Of a stretch of 64,000 nucleotides of DNA, positions 10,392 through 21,575 are shown in pieces. This DNA is from Amorphophallus konjac. Taxonomy: Eukaryota > Streptophyta > Magnoliopsida > Alismatales > Araceae. A program made the translations under genes and the position numbers. The notes beneath the pieces were generated by a model. That model was not told where the DNA came from, ran no database searches, and was given only the letters and a program-made list of their open reading frames with translations. Where the stretch lies: the NCBI GenBank assembly GCA_022559845.1, contig CM040128.1, positions 76,695,247 to 76,759,246 on the forward strand, in the 5' to 3' direction. The stretch's first letter is position 1. Each line of letters begins with the position of its first letter.

Positions 10392-12674
10392 TTAAGACCC
10401 AGCAGACTCCTTTTAAACTTATTTATTTTTAATTATTTATTATTATTTCATTGGTTTCAACCATATAAAACCATACGGTGACATCAAGCGGCGGGTAGTT
10501 GCGTGGTGGTGGGTCGCGGCCGCAGCTGTAGCAGTGGCTGACGGGGTGCGTGGCGGTGGCTGTAGACTGGGGCTGCGCAGTGGCACGATCGGGAAGCCAC
10601 AGCTGCAGCAGAAAATCTTAGTTTTCATCAGTTCAGAGAGTATAGATTTTGAATGATTATGCTAGGGTGTGATGATATGAGCTAGGAATGTTTTTTTATT
10701 ATAAATGATAGAAATATTTTTTTAACTTTTTGATAGAAAATAAAACGATAGTAACTTTTCTTAGTTGAAAATTGTGTTATTTTATCTAAACATTTATCTC
10801 AAGAAGAGTCGTGTAGAGAATTTATTTACTCTTATTTATGAAGCCTAAAAGTAACTCGCATATAAGTTATCATTGCAGTGATCCATTTAGAATGTTTGAA
10901 TAACTAGCTAGGATCTTTTATATGCATTCAAATCTGGTTAAAGAATGAGTTCCGTTCACGGTGTAAAAGTACAGGAACAATCAAACAATTGGAGTTGTAC
11001 ATTGTTCGATTCAAACTGAAAAGTTAAACTGGACAAATGATGATCTAATTAAATTTCATTTTTTAACTTTATTTGGATTCAAAAAGGACTTTGATATCTC
11101 ATAATTAGGTTGCCGATGAATCTCAGAAACAACAATAAAATCATTTACACATCGATACATATCGTGTGATACACACTAGCTAGACGTGCAATTAGTCTTT
11201 ACTATTTTGATCCATTGATTTTTCTCCGTTGTGTCAGCAGGCAACAAAGCCGCAGTGACCGGGGAACAGTACGGATAGCAAAGTCACGCCACAGCATGAC
11301 AATGGAGCCGATTACAAAGACAAGCAGCGGCGGCGGACGCCGCATGATCACGAGGAGTCCGTGTCCTCCGTTGCCCCCGCGCGTTTCTGAGTTCCGTCCT
11401 ACTTCTATTATTCTTACTTCAACGTTTATTCTATATTTGGATCAAACCTTCCGTTGTATAACAGTTTAATAATAATAATTATTATTATTATTATTACATC
11501 CCGCCCTCTTAATTACTCGACGGAGTGCAGCAATTTTTCTTTATTTTTGTTTTGAACATTTTGAGAGGTGAGATCCACCCTCTCTAACTTATTATTTATG
11601 TCAATCTTCACATCAGACGATTTAAAAAACTTAAAAAAAGATTATGCGAATAGTACAAAATTTATGCTCACGGTTTTTTTTAAGGGCTTTTAGATGGGTG
11701 TGTGTCATGTACAACATATTAGAGAGGAGTGGGTCTCATCTCTCAATTTTTTTTAAAAAAACAAAATTACTACACATCCTAGAGTTGTGACGAGGGGGGC
11801 GGTGCAACAATTAATATTAATTAATTTATAAAATGGAATCGAACTTAAGAGTTTGGGCAGCAATGAACAGAGTTTATTAGTTATTAATGAATCGAACGTC
11901 GAGATCGAGTGTGGTGGAGCTTGTTTACGTGTGAGGACAGAGCAGTAGCGTCGGGTGATGGATATCGACCGAATGGAAGAAGCTCTGAAGAGGGAATTAT
12001 AGGCCGGGCGACATGCGTATAGGTGGTGATAGAACGTGGTGTCGGCCTGCCCGCCGCTGACCGCACGAGCGTGATCCGCTGACGTATGCATCATTATTAT
12101 GATTTTTTGAATTTCAAAAATCAGACGGCCAACCCCAAAGGTGACGGGAAAAGGACCACGTGGGCCGATGGTACGATCCATCCGCGTCACCTTCCAAGTT
12201 CTCTTGTATTCAGGTTAGAAATGTAATTATGATCCACGTAACATTCTCACGATGGAACAACGATGGATCTACGTTTCACACGGCGGATGATTGTACGATG
12301 GTTTCAGCATGACACGGTGACGGAGGACATGGGCTTGATCACGCCTTGTACCAAACCTCGCGTACATGTCATTTGAGTTAAATGATACTGCAATCCACTG
12401 TCATATTCTCCCACTATTTGCTTATGCTAGTTATTTAAAGGATTTTTTTGGCATCTAAACTATTATTACTGATAAATGTAAAGATATATCGTTCTTAAAA
12501 ATATATTAACACACATGTCATTATTATTTTAATTTTTTTTAGATATATATATCATCGTAGTTAACTTTCGTCGACGAGATCATGAATATTTTTAAAAGAT
12601 ACCAATATTTTTGTTAAGTGATAGTCAAATGATTAAAATGCCTCTTTAATATTCAAATGACCAAAATGCCCCTC

Positions 12675-12676
<2 letters not shown>
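10392..12676. other. Noncoding DNA, no gene seen
   Basis: Mostly AT-rich with a GC-rich island at 10480-10610 and another at 11990-12350. The island at 12150 contains a CACGTG (G-box) core, but no convincing coding frame follows it. The 145-residue minus-strand frame at 11753-12190 shows no domain. A short AAT/ATT microsatellite sits at 11467-11496. Confidence 0.5.

Positions 12677-12710
<34 letters not shown>
12677..12710. repeat. (AG)17 microsatellite
   Basis: An uninterrupted run of AG dinucleotides. It sits at the start of the purine-rich minisatellite region that follows. Confidence 0.95.
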
Positions 12711-12714
<4 letters not shown>

Positions 12715-13344
12715 GGGGATGTCCTGACCGTATGCGTCATAATATATCTCTTCGTTGGAGGGGGGTGAGATTCGTCGGAGGTGGGAGGCAGGGTGGAGGG
12801 GGCAGCAGTAGGGGAGGCAGGGTGGAGGGGGCAGCAGTGGGAGAGGGACATGGAACTAGCGATGGGCATGATGTGGGAGGCGGGGGGGGAGGGGAAGCAA
12901 CGGCGGAGCAGTAGGGGGAACATTCGGAGGTGGGAGAGGCGGGGTCGCCTCCGGTGGTAGGGGTTGGGACGGGAGTAGTAGGGGGAACAATGGCGGTGGG
13001 CATGAGGTGGGAGGCGGGGGAGTAGCGGCGGCGGAGCAGCAGGGGGAGTAGCGTGGAGGAGCAACATGGGGGTAGCAGCGGTGGGCACGAAGTGGGAGGC
13101 GGGGGGAGTAGCGGCAGAGGAGCAGTAGGGGGAGCAAGGGCGGTGGGCACGAGGTGCTCACTACTTGGGCGGCACGTGGGCGAGGGTGTCTGTGAGGGCG
13201 AGGGTGAGAAGGGGCTGGGGAGGGGGGGCTTTTGGTGGTGGGCACTAAGAGAGGGGGTCGGGGAGGGGGGGCGTCTGCGAGGGCGAGGGTGAGTGGGGGC
13301 TGGAGAGGAGGGCGTCTGCGAGGGTGAGAGAGGAGGGGGGTTCC
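12711..13344. repeat. G-rich purine minisatellite
   Basis: The plus strand is built of variants of GGGGGAGCAGTAGGGGGAG and GTGGGAGGCGGGGGAG. Many runs of three or more G lie within a few bases of each other, so G-quadruplexes are possible. All frames through it are low-complexity (Pro/Ser on one strand, Gly on the other) and I do not call them genes. The SIRE-like element has inserted at its right end, after the duplicated GTTCC at 13340-13344. The pre-insertion sequence resumes at 26519. Confidence 0.75.
13340..13344 (+). repeat. Left target-site duplication GTTCC
   Basis: Identical to 26514-26518, directly outside the TG and CA ends of the SIRE-like element. It fixes the element borders to the base. 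Confidence 0.95.
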
Positions 13345-13489
13345 TGTTGTGACTCCTCTGTGTTGATGATGTTGACATTTGCTTCATTTCTTTGGCAACA
13401 CCTTATCTTGATTGATTGTTTGTTTTGATTGATTGGCAACAGTTCCTATTTTGATGAAATTACTTTTATCAGGTTGTCTGTGTACATAA

Positions 13490-15345
13490 TGCAGTCAGAG
13501 TCTATACTGTGTTCTGCACACACTCACAAGTCTTCACAGTGCTTTGCAGCATGAAACTCTATACATTGGCATACATTGCAGCGTCAACGCATCTATACAT
13601 TGGCATACATTGCAGCGTCAACGCATTACATTGGCATACATTGCAGCGTCAACGCATTACATTGGCATACATTACAGCGTCAACGCATTGCATCATCTTT
13701 ACATGTGTGTACATTGTCCACCTTAGTTAAAGTCCATTCATTGGACTGTGCATAGTCTATACATTGCCCGTCGTTGCAAAGTCCATACATCCACAGTGCA
13801 TTGCATAGTCTATACACTGCACGTTCAAGTTCAAAGTATATACATTGCTGCATTACCTGCTAGAGTGAAGTCTGTACAGTCGAAGCACACATATCAAGTC
13901 TATACATTGAGCTACTATGCAAATCCACACTTTGGCCTTCAGGATTGAAAGTCTGTACAAAGGACTGTGCTTCGCAAAGTCTATACATTTGTCGGTGGTA
14001 AATATATACAATGAGCGTCTCATGAAGACTGTACACCACTGTAGCTGCACCGTCTCATTCAGCATCTTAGGCTTGCAAAGTCTACACATTGGTTGGTGGA
14101 AAGTCTATACATTGAAGCAAAGTATGTACAGTCATCAGTGATCTTCCAAGTATGTACATCCAACTGTTCATCTTCGAAGTCTGTACATTGGAAGTTTCAC
14201 CTATGTTTTCCTTCAAGTCTATACATCGGTAATTTTACTGTCGTCTCCCTTGAAGTCTATACACTTATCGCTTTACTGTCGTTTCCATTGGAAGTCCATA
14301 CATTCGCTGCTTCTTTGTTCAAGCCTATACAGCCTTTCATTTTGAAAGTCTATACATCGGGAAGTCCTCACATTGGCTGTTGAATGATATTCAAGTCTAC
14401 GCATCGTTGAGATCACAAGTCTATACACTCGTCTCATGCAGCGTCAACGCTGTAAGAGTGTACATTGCATCCTCAAGTCTGCAACGTCAACGCTGTAAGT
14501 CTAGACAGCCTCTGTGTGTTCTATGCACTTCACAAGTCTACACACTCAGCATAGTCTATACATCGTTCATGCATGTGCACAGTTCATGGACAAAGTCTGT
14601 ACATCGCCCTAGATTGCATTAGCAAGTCTATACATTGTCAGGGCTTCATGCACTAAGTCTATACAGGCTTAGTTTGTACATCGGCTTGTTCACGCTTAAT
14701 CATGTCTGTACATTGCCAGTGCATCATGTAAGTCTGTACAGAGTATTGTTGAAAGTCTGTACATCGTCTTCTTATTCATGCATAGCATGCATTGTTCATG
14801 AACTCTGTACAGCCCAAGTCTGTACATCACATCATATTGCTCATGCAGTGTCTTGGTGAAGTCTATACATCGTTTCACTGTACAAGTCCATACAATGCAT
14901 GCACTTTCACTCAAGTCCACACATTGATGCAATGTAGATAGCTCGAGGTGAAGTCTGTACAGCCATTGCCTTCATATAGGAAGTCTGTACATCCTACTGC
15001 ACTGTAGCTTTCACGGAACCAAGTCTATACACTGCTGCAAGTTGTGTTTTGTCGAAGTCTGCACATTGCTGAATGATTTGCAAGTCTGTACACTGGTCGA
15101 GCATTCAAGTCTGAACATTGGCCAAGTCTACACATCGGCACTGTAGCTTGCTTAGCTCAAAGTCTATACATCCGATTGTTCAGCTTGTGGCCAAGTCTGT
15201 ACATTGGCTTTCATGTCTCAAGTATATACAATGCTTTTTTGTTCAAACAAGTCCATACACTGAGCAAGTATACACATTATGTTTGTCTTGTAAAGTCCAT
15301 ACATTGATGTCTGTACGTCGGCTATAAACCGAAGTCTATACACTG
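13490..15345 (+). repeat. Array of about 58 direct copies of AAGTCTATACATTG
   Basis: Counting by eye I find close to 58 copies of the consensus AAGTC(T)(A/G)TACA(T/C)(T/C)G, all on the plus strand, mostly 25-40 bp apart, with unrelated spacers. One more copy lies at about 15600. The same array is in the 3' LTR at 23630-25505. It is why short translated frames here all read as variants of SLYIG and VYTL. The array lies in the presumed U3 part, upstream of the TATA-like site, where it could act on transcription. That role is inference. Confidence 0.9.
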
Positions 15346-15542
15346 CAATATATATATACTTACAGTTGATGATCCGATACTCTGTCTGACAGGGATTCTC
15401 TACAGGGATTGCTGACATGGCTCGTGATCCCAGGAGGACGAGGTGATCAGATGATGACACGTGGATAAAGTTGCCTCGGATCTGGCGAATTCCTTGAGCG
15501 GGAAAACGTGAAAACCACGCGCCCTTATCCACCTGCTGCCAA

Positions 15543-15549
15543 TATATAT
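15543..15549 (+). promoter_or_regulatory. Candidate TATA box of the SIRE-like LTR
   Basis: TATATAT is followed by GAAGCC/GAAACC and is conserved in the 3' LTR at 25704-25710. Another TATATATATA run is at about 15344. Which one is used cannot be told from the sequence. Confidence 0.4.
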
Positions 15550-16080
15550 TGAAGCCTTGGTGTTCAGATGGAGGCTGATCGAAAAACTGAAGAGAGCAAA
15601 GTCTATACAGGCAGTCTGAAAGCAGCAGAGCGCTATCGATCCACTGTGAGAAGAGAAACAGAGAAGAAGAAAAAGAGAGAAGAGAAGATTAAGAGAGATG
15701 AGTTGAGAGAGCTTGATCGAGAGAGTGAGATTGTGAGAGTTTTGTTTGAGAGGTTGTATCTCAGTCTCTTGGTTCAGAAACCAGAGCTGAGCATTGCTCA
15801 TTCGAGCTACATTCCCATTTGGGTTTTCATTTTCATTTTGCTTCTGTCTTTCATTTCCGAATTCCTGTTTCTTCAAGCTGTGAGTCAGCGGATTTGCAGT
15901 GGAAGTCTCCACTGGACGGGTTAAGCTGTATTTCCCCAGCAGTTGCAGAGGATCTGTTCCTCTGGTCGGCAAGCTGTAGTGCCCAGCGAAGCTGTGTATC
16001 AGCGGTTGTTGGCCAAGCTGTAGTGCCCAGCAGACGCAAGCTGTACTGCGCAGCAGTAAGCCATACTCGGTTGAGTGTGG

Positions 16081-16109
16081 GGTGGACGTAGGTCCTTGAC
16101 CGAACCACC
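16081..16109 (+). other. U5 stem-loop GGTGG-ACGTA-GGTC...GACC-GAA-CCACC
   Basis: Outer arms GGTGG (16081-16085) and CCACC (16105-16109) enclose ACGTA, an inner stem GGTC/GACC with loop CTT, and GAA. The same plan with a different inner stem occurs at 33787-33821 and 59778-59815. In the 3' LTR copy (from 26243) one outer-arm base is changed, reading CGACC in place of CCACC. Confidence 0.7.
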
Positions 16110-16354
16110 TAAAAATCGTGGGTGTCTTGTGTTTGTGTGATTGTCTTTGAATTGTGTGCGACTGGTTGCCTTGTTTACTTTAAGAGCTTGATTCGCTTAT
16201 GTTGAAATATAGTATCAAGGTTAGTGATTTAGCAGATTTGCCTATATTCCGCATTTGAACCTTACATTGGTTTTTAAATAGGTAGTAGATCTATTCACCC
16301 CCCCTCTAGATCCACATTTCGTGGAGATAGACTGCGTCCATCTAACTCAACAAT

Positions 16355-16367
16355 TGGTATCAGAGCC
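16355..16367 (+). promoter_or_regulatory. Primer-binding site (tRNA-iMet)
   Basis: TGGTATCAGAGCC starts two bases after the LTR end. It is the standard plant copia primer site, complementary to the 3' end of initiator tRNA-Met, from which minus-strand DNA synthesis begins. Confidence 0.95.
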
Positions 16368-16411
16368 ACACTCTTCTACAGGGACTCATCGCCCGAAGAG
16401 GATAGGTAGAG

Positions 16412-16801
16412 ATGGATGCTCGAGGGATGATAGCTGAAGGTCACTCAACAATGAAGCCCCCATTCTTCGATGGATCTAACTACGCATACTGGAAGAATCG
16501 TATGCAAGTGTTTCTGAGGGCTAAGGATTACGAGATCTGGAAAGTTGTCAGCAAGGGACCTTATGAGCTGTCCCCGAATGAAGATGTCTGGACCAAGGAG
16601 GAGATCAGAAGGTCCACGCTGAATTGGAGTGCCGTAAACGCCATCCAGTGCTCTCTGCACCCTACCGAATTCTCCCGCGTGTCAGCCTGCAAATCAGCCA
16701 AGGAGATGTGGGATGCATTGGAAGTCATTCATGAGGGTACATCTCAAGTAAGAGAGCAGAAGGCCAATCTTCTTGTATCCGAATACGAAGCTTCAAGATG
16801 A
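16412..16801 (+). pseudogene. gag: Gag, N-terminal piece
   Basis: This is the start of the gag frame, 57 bp after the primer site, with a well-placed ATG. It encodes the N-terminal matrix/capsid-like part of copia gag, recognisable by PPFFDGSNYAYWKNRM near residue 20 and the later AKEMWDALEVIHEGT. Gag forms the virus-like particle that encloses element RNA. The frame stops at a TGA that overlaps the ATG of the next frame (ATGA at 16798-16801). The protein sequence runs on without loss in the next frame, so I read this as a one-base indel rather than a true gene boundary. Confidence 0.88.
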
Positions 16802-18846
16802 AGCAGAACGAGACCATCAGCGAAATGTATGCTCGGTTGACTGTCATTACCAATGGTCTTAGAGGTCTAGGGAAACCTCAGACAGAATATGATGTGGTGA
16901 GGAAGATTCTGCGGTCCTTGACTCATGCTTGGCACACAAAAGCTACAGTGATGGAGGAGTCAAGGGATTTGCGTAATACAAGAGCTGATGAGCTGATTGG
17001 CTCGCTAATGGCATATGAGATTAATATGCCAAGAACAGAAGAAGCTGAGAGGAAGAAGAAGCCGATAGCACTGAAGGCTGGTTCAAGCAATTCCAACAAA
17101 TCCAGCTCCAGCAGTTCTTCATCATCAGAGGAGAGCCCGAATGAAGAAGATATGACTCGTTCTGAGATGGCCATGATGACTAGAGAGTTCAGGCGATTTC
17201 TCAGAAAAGGAGCAGGACGATTCGGCCAAAAGAAATACAGTGGCGGCCGAAAGGATAAAAGGTATAAATCTAAACCTGCTAAGAAAACTGAACCTAACGT
17301 TTGTTACCAATGCAGGAAACCGGGCCATCTGAAAGCTGACTGTCCAGACAATCAGAAATACAAGGACAAGTCAAAGAAGAAAAACAAGAAAAGGAGAGCT
17401 ATGATTAGCACCTGGAGTGATGAAGATGAAGGCTCCTTCAGTAGCAGTTCAGTCAGTGAAGCCGAATCTGAGAAGCCCATTTGTCTCATGGCAATAGCAA
17501 CAAGCTCAGAAGATAGAGAAGAAGAATCAGATGAGGTAATCACTAGATTCGATGATTTTACTATCAATGATTGGATAGATGCTTATCATGACATAGCTAA
17601 TAAGACAGATGATATCAGAAAAGAGAATAGACATCTTAGAAGAAAAACTAACTCCATGCAAAATGATACAACACTGACTGATAAGATTGCATGCTTAGAT
17701 TCTGAGAATAAAGAATTGAAACTCGCATGTTCTGAATTAGACAAAATCAAAAATGAGTTAAAAGCTACTAGGGAAGAGAATGTGAGGCTTGAAAAAGAAA
17801 TTGATGAATGGAAGCTGAAAATTCAGAAATGTGAGAGTGAAGTAAAAATTGTTTCTGAAAAATATGAAGCTGTCCTCAATGTAAATAATGAACTGAAAAA
17901 GTCTATTGATGAAATTCAGAAAGACAATGAGGATAAGCTGAAAACCATTGAGAAAATGACCCAAGGAACAGATAATCTAAATGCTTTGTTAGGGTCAAAA
18001 GTTAATTTCAGAAAAGAGGGCCTAGGATTTAATTCAAGTGCAACTAAAACCTTTGGAATGAAAACTATTTCATTTGTTGCACAAAAAGAAAAAGGACCTC
18101 TAATTAGCATGAATTCAAACATTTCTGTGAATAAAACTGCTAATCTGAAAAAGATCAGTGCTGAGGAGAAGGGTAAACAAAAAGTCAGTGAGCCTAGTAG
18201 AGCTAGCACATCCAAGCAAAATCCTAGGGCTCAGACTCAGGTTAGGGGTCAACCTACACAGTCTCATAAACCCCAGGTTAAAGTCACTAAGTCTCCACCA
18301 TCATCACCACCTCTGAAGAATACCCAAAACAAACCTATGAATAGGACATCAGGGTCCAAGGTGCAGGGGAGACAGAATGCTGCTAGGAGTCAACCCAAAC
18401 ATTTTTACCAACCCAGAGTTCAGACCTATCACAATGCACAGTCAACCTACTTCAACAGGTCAGATTGGACTAGAACTCCGGGGAGGCATACAGGTCTTGC
18501 ATATCAGGCTGCACAATATCAAAGACCTTACACTAGCAATTGGGTTAATGGGTATGGCAACTGGACACCTAGGAACCAACAATTCTTTAGCCAACCCAGG
18601 AACTACTATGGCCAAAACTTTGTGAACACACCCTGGCCAAGGCACTGGCACAGAAGTAACAACACTATCAATAATCATGCTGCTGCCAATAAGAAGAGGA
18701 ACAACAACAGAAGAAAATCTGTAGGATCCACTGAACAAAATTCATTTAAACAAATGTGGATTCCGAAAAGCCTGCTTTCTTGCTTTGCTTCTATTTCATC
18801 TGTTATGGAGCCCAATCAGTCTTGGGTTCCAAACCTCTTTACCTAA
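16798..18846 (+). CDS. gag: Gag, main piece, with CCHC knuckle and coiled coil
   Basis: This 682-residue frame continues gag in the next phase. The first part completes the capsid domain. A Ser/Glu-rich linker (around residues 100-125) and a Lys/Arg-rich stretch precede the RNA-binding zinc knuckle CYQCRKPGHLKADC (17302-17343). Next comes a long Glu/Lys/Asn-rich coiled coil (about residues 265-400), then a basic Gln/Pro/Tyr-rich tail. The great length and coiled coil are typical of SIRE-type gag. It ends at TAA 18844-18846, with a second stop, TAG, at 18856-18858. The protease follows in the same phase, so gag-pol would need readthrough or these are mutations. Confidence 0.9.
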   Translation: MKQNETISEMYARLTVITNGLRGLGKPQTEYDVVRKILRSLTHAWHTKATVMEESRDLRNTRADELIGSLMAYEINMPRTEEAERKKKPIALKAGSSNSNKSSSSSSSSSEESPNEEDMTRSEMAMMTREFRRFLRKGAGRFGQKKYSGGRKDKRYKSKPAKKTEPNVCYQCRKPGHLKADCPDNQKYKDKSKKKNKKRRAMISTWSDEDEGSFSSSSVSEAESEKPICLMAIATSSEDREEESDEVITRFDDFTINDWIDAYHDIANKTDDIRKENRHLRRKTNSMQNDTTLTDKIACLDSENKELKLACSELDKIKNELKATREENVRLEKEIDEWKLKIQKCESEVKIVSEKYEAVLNVNNELKKSIDEIQKDNEDKLKTIEKMTQGTDNLNALLGSKVNFRKEGLGFNSSATKTFGMKTISFVAQKEKGPLISMNSNISVNKTANLKKISAEEKGKQKVSEPSRASTSKQNPRAQTQVRGQPTQSHKPQVKVTKSPPSSPPLKNTQNKPMNRTSGSKVQGRQNAARSQPKHFYQPRVQTYHNAQSTYFNRSDWTRTPGRHTGLAYQAAQYQRPYTSNWVNGYGNWTPRNQQFFSQPRNYYGQNFVNTPWPRHWHRSNNTINNHAAANKKRNNNRRKSVGSTEQNSFKQMWIPKSLLSCFASISSVMEPNQSWVPNLFT

Positions 18847-18882
18847 TTGTGTATGTAGGTATGCCTGGCAGCCAAGAACAAC

Positions 18883-19194
18883 TTGTGGTACTTGGATAGC
18901 GGCTGCTCCAGGCATATGACAGGAGATAAGGCCAAGTTCTACATGCTGACTGAGAAACTAGGAGGCCTTGTCACCTTTGGAAGCAACACAAAGGGTAGGA
19001 TTATTGGATCAGGTAAAATAGGTAAGTGCTCTACCTGCTGCATTGATGATGTTATGCTGGTTGAAGGGTTAGCTTATAATCTACTTAGCATCAGCCAGTT
19101 GTGTGATAAAGGATACAATGTTTTATTTGATTCTCAATGCTGCAAGGTTTTGAACCTGATTCTGAAAGTGTCAAATTTTCTGGAAAAAGAGTAA
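18883..19194 (+). pseudogene. Copia aspartic protease, 3' end shifted
   Basis: This piece carries the protease active site in the context WYLDSGCSRHMTG (DSG, residues 5-7), followed by the hydrophobic sheet region and LLSISQLCDKG, all usual for copia protease. The enzyme cuts the polyprotein into gag, protease, integrase and polymerase. The frame is in the same phase as gag. It loses register near 19137-19150: the homologous continuation is in the next phase, so a small indel has broken the polyprotein. The last roughly 15 residues of this frame are therefore off-phase. Confidence 0.85.
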
Positions 19195-21557
19195 ATAATA
19201 CATACATGATAGATTTAGATGACATTCAACATACTAACCTTTGCCTTACTGCCAGTAGAGAAGACTTAGCATTTTTATGGCATCGTAGGTTAGGTCATGC
19301 TAGTTACACTGTTTTGCACAAACTAAATAAGCATGGCATGGTTAGAGGACTTCCTGAAGTTTCCTTCAAGAAAGAAAATAAAATCTGTGATGCATGCACT
19401 CAATCAAAGATAACTAGAAAGTCATTTAAGTCTAGAACTGAAAATCTGTCTTCCAAACCCTATGAGCTGATACACATGGACCTTTTTGGGCCAACCAGAT
19501 CTGTCAGCTTATCAGGGAGGAGGTATGGGTTTGTCATGGTAGATGACTTTTCTAGGTATACTTGGGTTTATTTCTTATCTAATAAGAGTGATGCCTTCTC
19601 AGAATTTCAGGAGTTCTATGTTAAAATAAATCAGAAAATTGAAAACATTTTGACTGATCATGGAGGTGAGTTTGAAAACTCACAGTTTGATGAATTCTGC
19701 AGGTCAAATGGAATCAACCATAGGTACTCCTCACCAAGGACACCTGAGCAGAATGGAGTTGTGGAGAGAAGGAACAGAACCCTAGTGGAGATGGGTCGTA
19801 CACTTCTTGTTGAAGGTGGTCTACCAAGGAAATTTTGGGCTGAAGCAGTGAACACTACCTGTTATGTAATTAACAGAGCCATGGTAAGACCTTCTACCCA
19901 GCAAACACCATATGAGATCTTAAAGGGTAAGAAACCTTCTATTGCTCATTTCAAGGTTTTTGGTTGTAAATGTTTCATTCATATAAATGATAAAAGAGAC
20001 CTTGACAAATTTGAACCTAAAGGTGAACCAGGAATCTTTCTTGGTTATTCTGAAAATACCCGAGCATATAGAGTGTACAATCTGAATTCTAAAACTGTTG
20101 AAGAATCTCCACACATAGTTTTTGATGAATCCTTGGTAGATTCTAATGTTGGTCAATGCAGGAATGAAGAAAATTGTGATATTCTGAAGGAAGGAAATCC
20201 TGCAGACCAATCCGAAAATGATGAAGGAAATGAAGAGCCTAATGAAGAAGAGCCTACAGCTCAGGGGGAGGTAAATGAAACTCATGGTGATGAAATTGTT
20301 AACATTAGATATCTTAAAGATCACCCAGTAGATAATGTGATTGGAAATCTGCATGATCCCCCTAGGACTAGAGGCCACTTAAGAATTCAACATGAACTGA
20401 ATGCTTATGCTTTTGTATCAAACACAGAACCCAAGTCCATTGACTGTGCTCTCCAAGATGTGCATTGGATAAATGCTATGCATGAGGAGCTCAATCAATT
20501 TGACAGGAATAAGGTGTGGCATTTGGTTCCACCTCATGATCATGAAACAGTCATAGGGACTAAATGGGTGTTTAGAAATAAAACTGATGAATCAGGGAAT
20601 GTTATTAAAAATAAAGCCAGACTTGTAGCTCAGGGGTACAATCAGGAATTTGGAATAGACTTTGAAGAGTCTTTTGCCCCTGTAGCTAGGTTAGAATCAA
20701 TCAGAATCTTATTAGCTTATGCATGTTCCCTAGGAATAAATCTTCAGCAGATGGATATGAAATCTGCTTTTCTAAATGGGGAAATTAATGAGGATGTCTA
20801 TGTGAGACAGCCTCCTGGGTTTGAATGTTTAGACTTCCCTAATCATGTTTACAAACTCAATAAAGCTCTCTATGGTTTAAAGCAAGCTCCTAGAGCTTGG
20901 TATGACAGGTTGAGCAAATTCCTCACCGACAAGAATTTCACAAGAGGTATAGTTGATCAAACATTGTTTACCAAGGTGAGTCATCCAGATATTCTTATTA
21001 TTCAGATTTATGTGGATGACATTGTGTTTGGGTCAACTAACCCCAAATTGTGCGAGGAATTCTCTCAAATTATGACTGATGAGTTTGAAATGAGCTCAAT
21101 GGGTGAGCTCAAATTGTTTCTTGGACTGCAGGTTACACAATCAAAGGATGGTAACTTTATCTCTCAGTCCAAGTACATAAAGAATCTATTAAAGAAGTAC
21201 AAAATGGACAACCTCAAGGAAATAGCTGCTCCAATGGGTACCTCAACAAATTTAGATGAAGATCCTAAAGGTAAACCAGTGGACCAAAAGCTATATAGAG
21301 GTATGATCGGATCCCTTCTTTATCTTACAGCATCTAGGCCTGATATTCAATTTACAGTGTGTTTATGCTCTAGATTTCAGGCTAGTCCTAAAGAAACCCA
21401 TTTTAAAGCTGTGAAAAGGATTTTTAGGTATTTACTAGGCACCCAAGAGCTAGGTCTTTGGTATCCTGCTAAGTGTGAGTTAGAGCTTCTAGCATACACT
21501 GATGCAGACTATGCTGGGTGTCGAGTAGATAGAAAAAGCACTAGTGGCTATTATTAA
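19137..21557 (+). CDS. pol: Integrase, reverse transcriptase and start of RNase H
   Basis: The 806-residue frame holds the integrase zinc domain (HRRLGH at about residues 49-54 with CDAC near 84-87). It then has the integrase core with D115 (MDLFGP), D174 (TDHGGEF) and E210 (NGVVER), giving the D,D-35-E spacing. The reverse transcriptase follows, with [41 protein letters not shown] and the catalytic YVDD at residues 625-628. RNase H begins with YTDADYAG and is cut by TAA at 21555-21557. Integrase joins element cDNA to the host DNA. Between integrase and polymerase lies a Glu/Asn-rich acidic linker (about residues 335-390). Confidence 0.93.
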   Translation: MLQGFEPDSESVKFSGKRVNNTYMIDLDDIQHTNLCLTASREDLAFLWHRRLGHASYTVLHKLNKHGMVRGLPEVSFKKENKICDACTQSKITRKSFKSRTENLSSKPYELIHMDLFGPTRSVSLSGRRYGFVMVDDFSRYTWVYFLSNKSDAFSEFQEFYVKINQKIENILTDHGGEFENSQFDEFCRSNGINHRYSSPRTPEQNGVVERRNRTLVEMGRTLLVEGGLPRKFWAEAVNTTCYVINRAMVRPSTQQTPYEILKGKKPSIAHFKVFGCKCFIHINDKRDLDKFEPKGEPGIFLGYSENTRAYRVYNLNSKTVEESPHIVFDESLVDSNVGQCRNEENCDILKEGNPADQSENDEGNEEPNEEEPTAQGEVNETHGDEIVNIRYLKDHPVDNVIGNLHDPPRTRGHLRIQHELNAYAFVSNTEPKSIDCALQDVHWINAMHEELNQFDRNKVWHLVPPHDHETVIGTKWVFRNKTDESGNVIKNKARLVAQGYNQEFGIDFEESFAPVARLESIRILLAYACSLGINLQQMDMKSAFLNGEINEDVYVRQPPGFECLDFPNHVYKLNKALYGLKQAPRAWYDRLSKFLTDKNFTRGIVDQTLFTKVSHPDILIIQIYVDDIVFGSTNPKLCEEFSQIMTDEFEMSSMGELKLFLGLQVTQSKDGNFISQSKYIKNLLKKYKMDNLKEIAAPMGTSTNLDEDPKGKPVDQKLYRGMIGSLLYLTASRPDIQFTVCLCSRFQASPKETHFKAVKRIFRYLLGTQELGLWYPAKCELELLAYTDADYAGCRVDRKSTSGYY

Positions 21558-21575
21558 TTCCTTGATGGCTGTCTA

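Larger units (their letters stand above)
13345..16352 (+). repeat. 5' LTR of the SIRE-like element (3008 bp)
   Basis: It starts TGTTGTGACTCC and ends AACTCAACA, two bases before the primer site. From about 13490 to 15345 it is filled with a degenerate direct motif, AAGTCTATACATTG. Four units of a longer phrase containing CATTGGCATACATTGC start at 13564, 13598, 13629 and 13660. A TATA-like TATATAT is at 15543-15549. The stretch 15570-16050 is GA-rich then mixed and may be the transcribed leader. A stem-loop with GGTGGACGTA lies at 16081-16109. Confidence 0.95.

Noticed and set aside
11753..12190. 145-residue minus-strand frame next to a CACGTG word.
   Set aside because: Composition looks random and no domain or splice structure supports it.
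12633..13387. Overlapping 129-216-residue proline-rich and glycine-rich frames.
   Set aside because: They follow from the G-rich minisatellite on one strand and its C-rich complement; no domain and no codon signal.
13490..15345. Regular short repeats with unique spacers look superficially like a CRISPR array.
   Set aside because: The repeats are degenerate, spacing is irregular, the array sits inside both LTRs of a plant retrotransposon, and no cas gene exists here.
16798..16801. ATGA overlap in gag as a programmed restart or frameshift site.
   Set aside because: Capsid sequence continues smoothly across the junction in the next phase, as a one-base deletion would give; no slippery heptamer or structure stands out.
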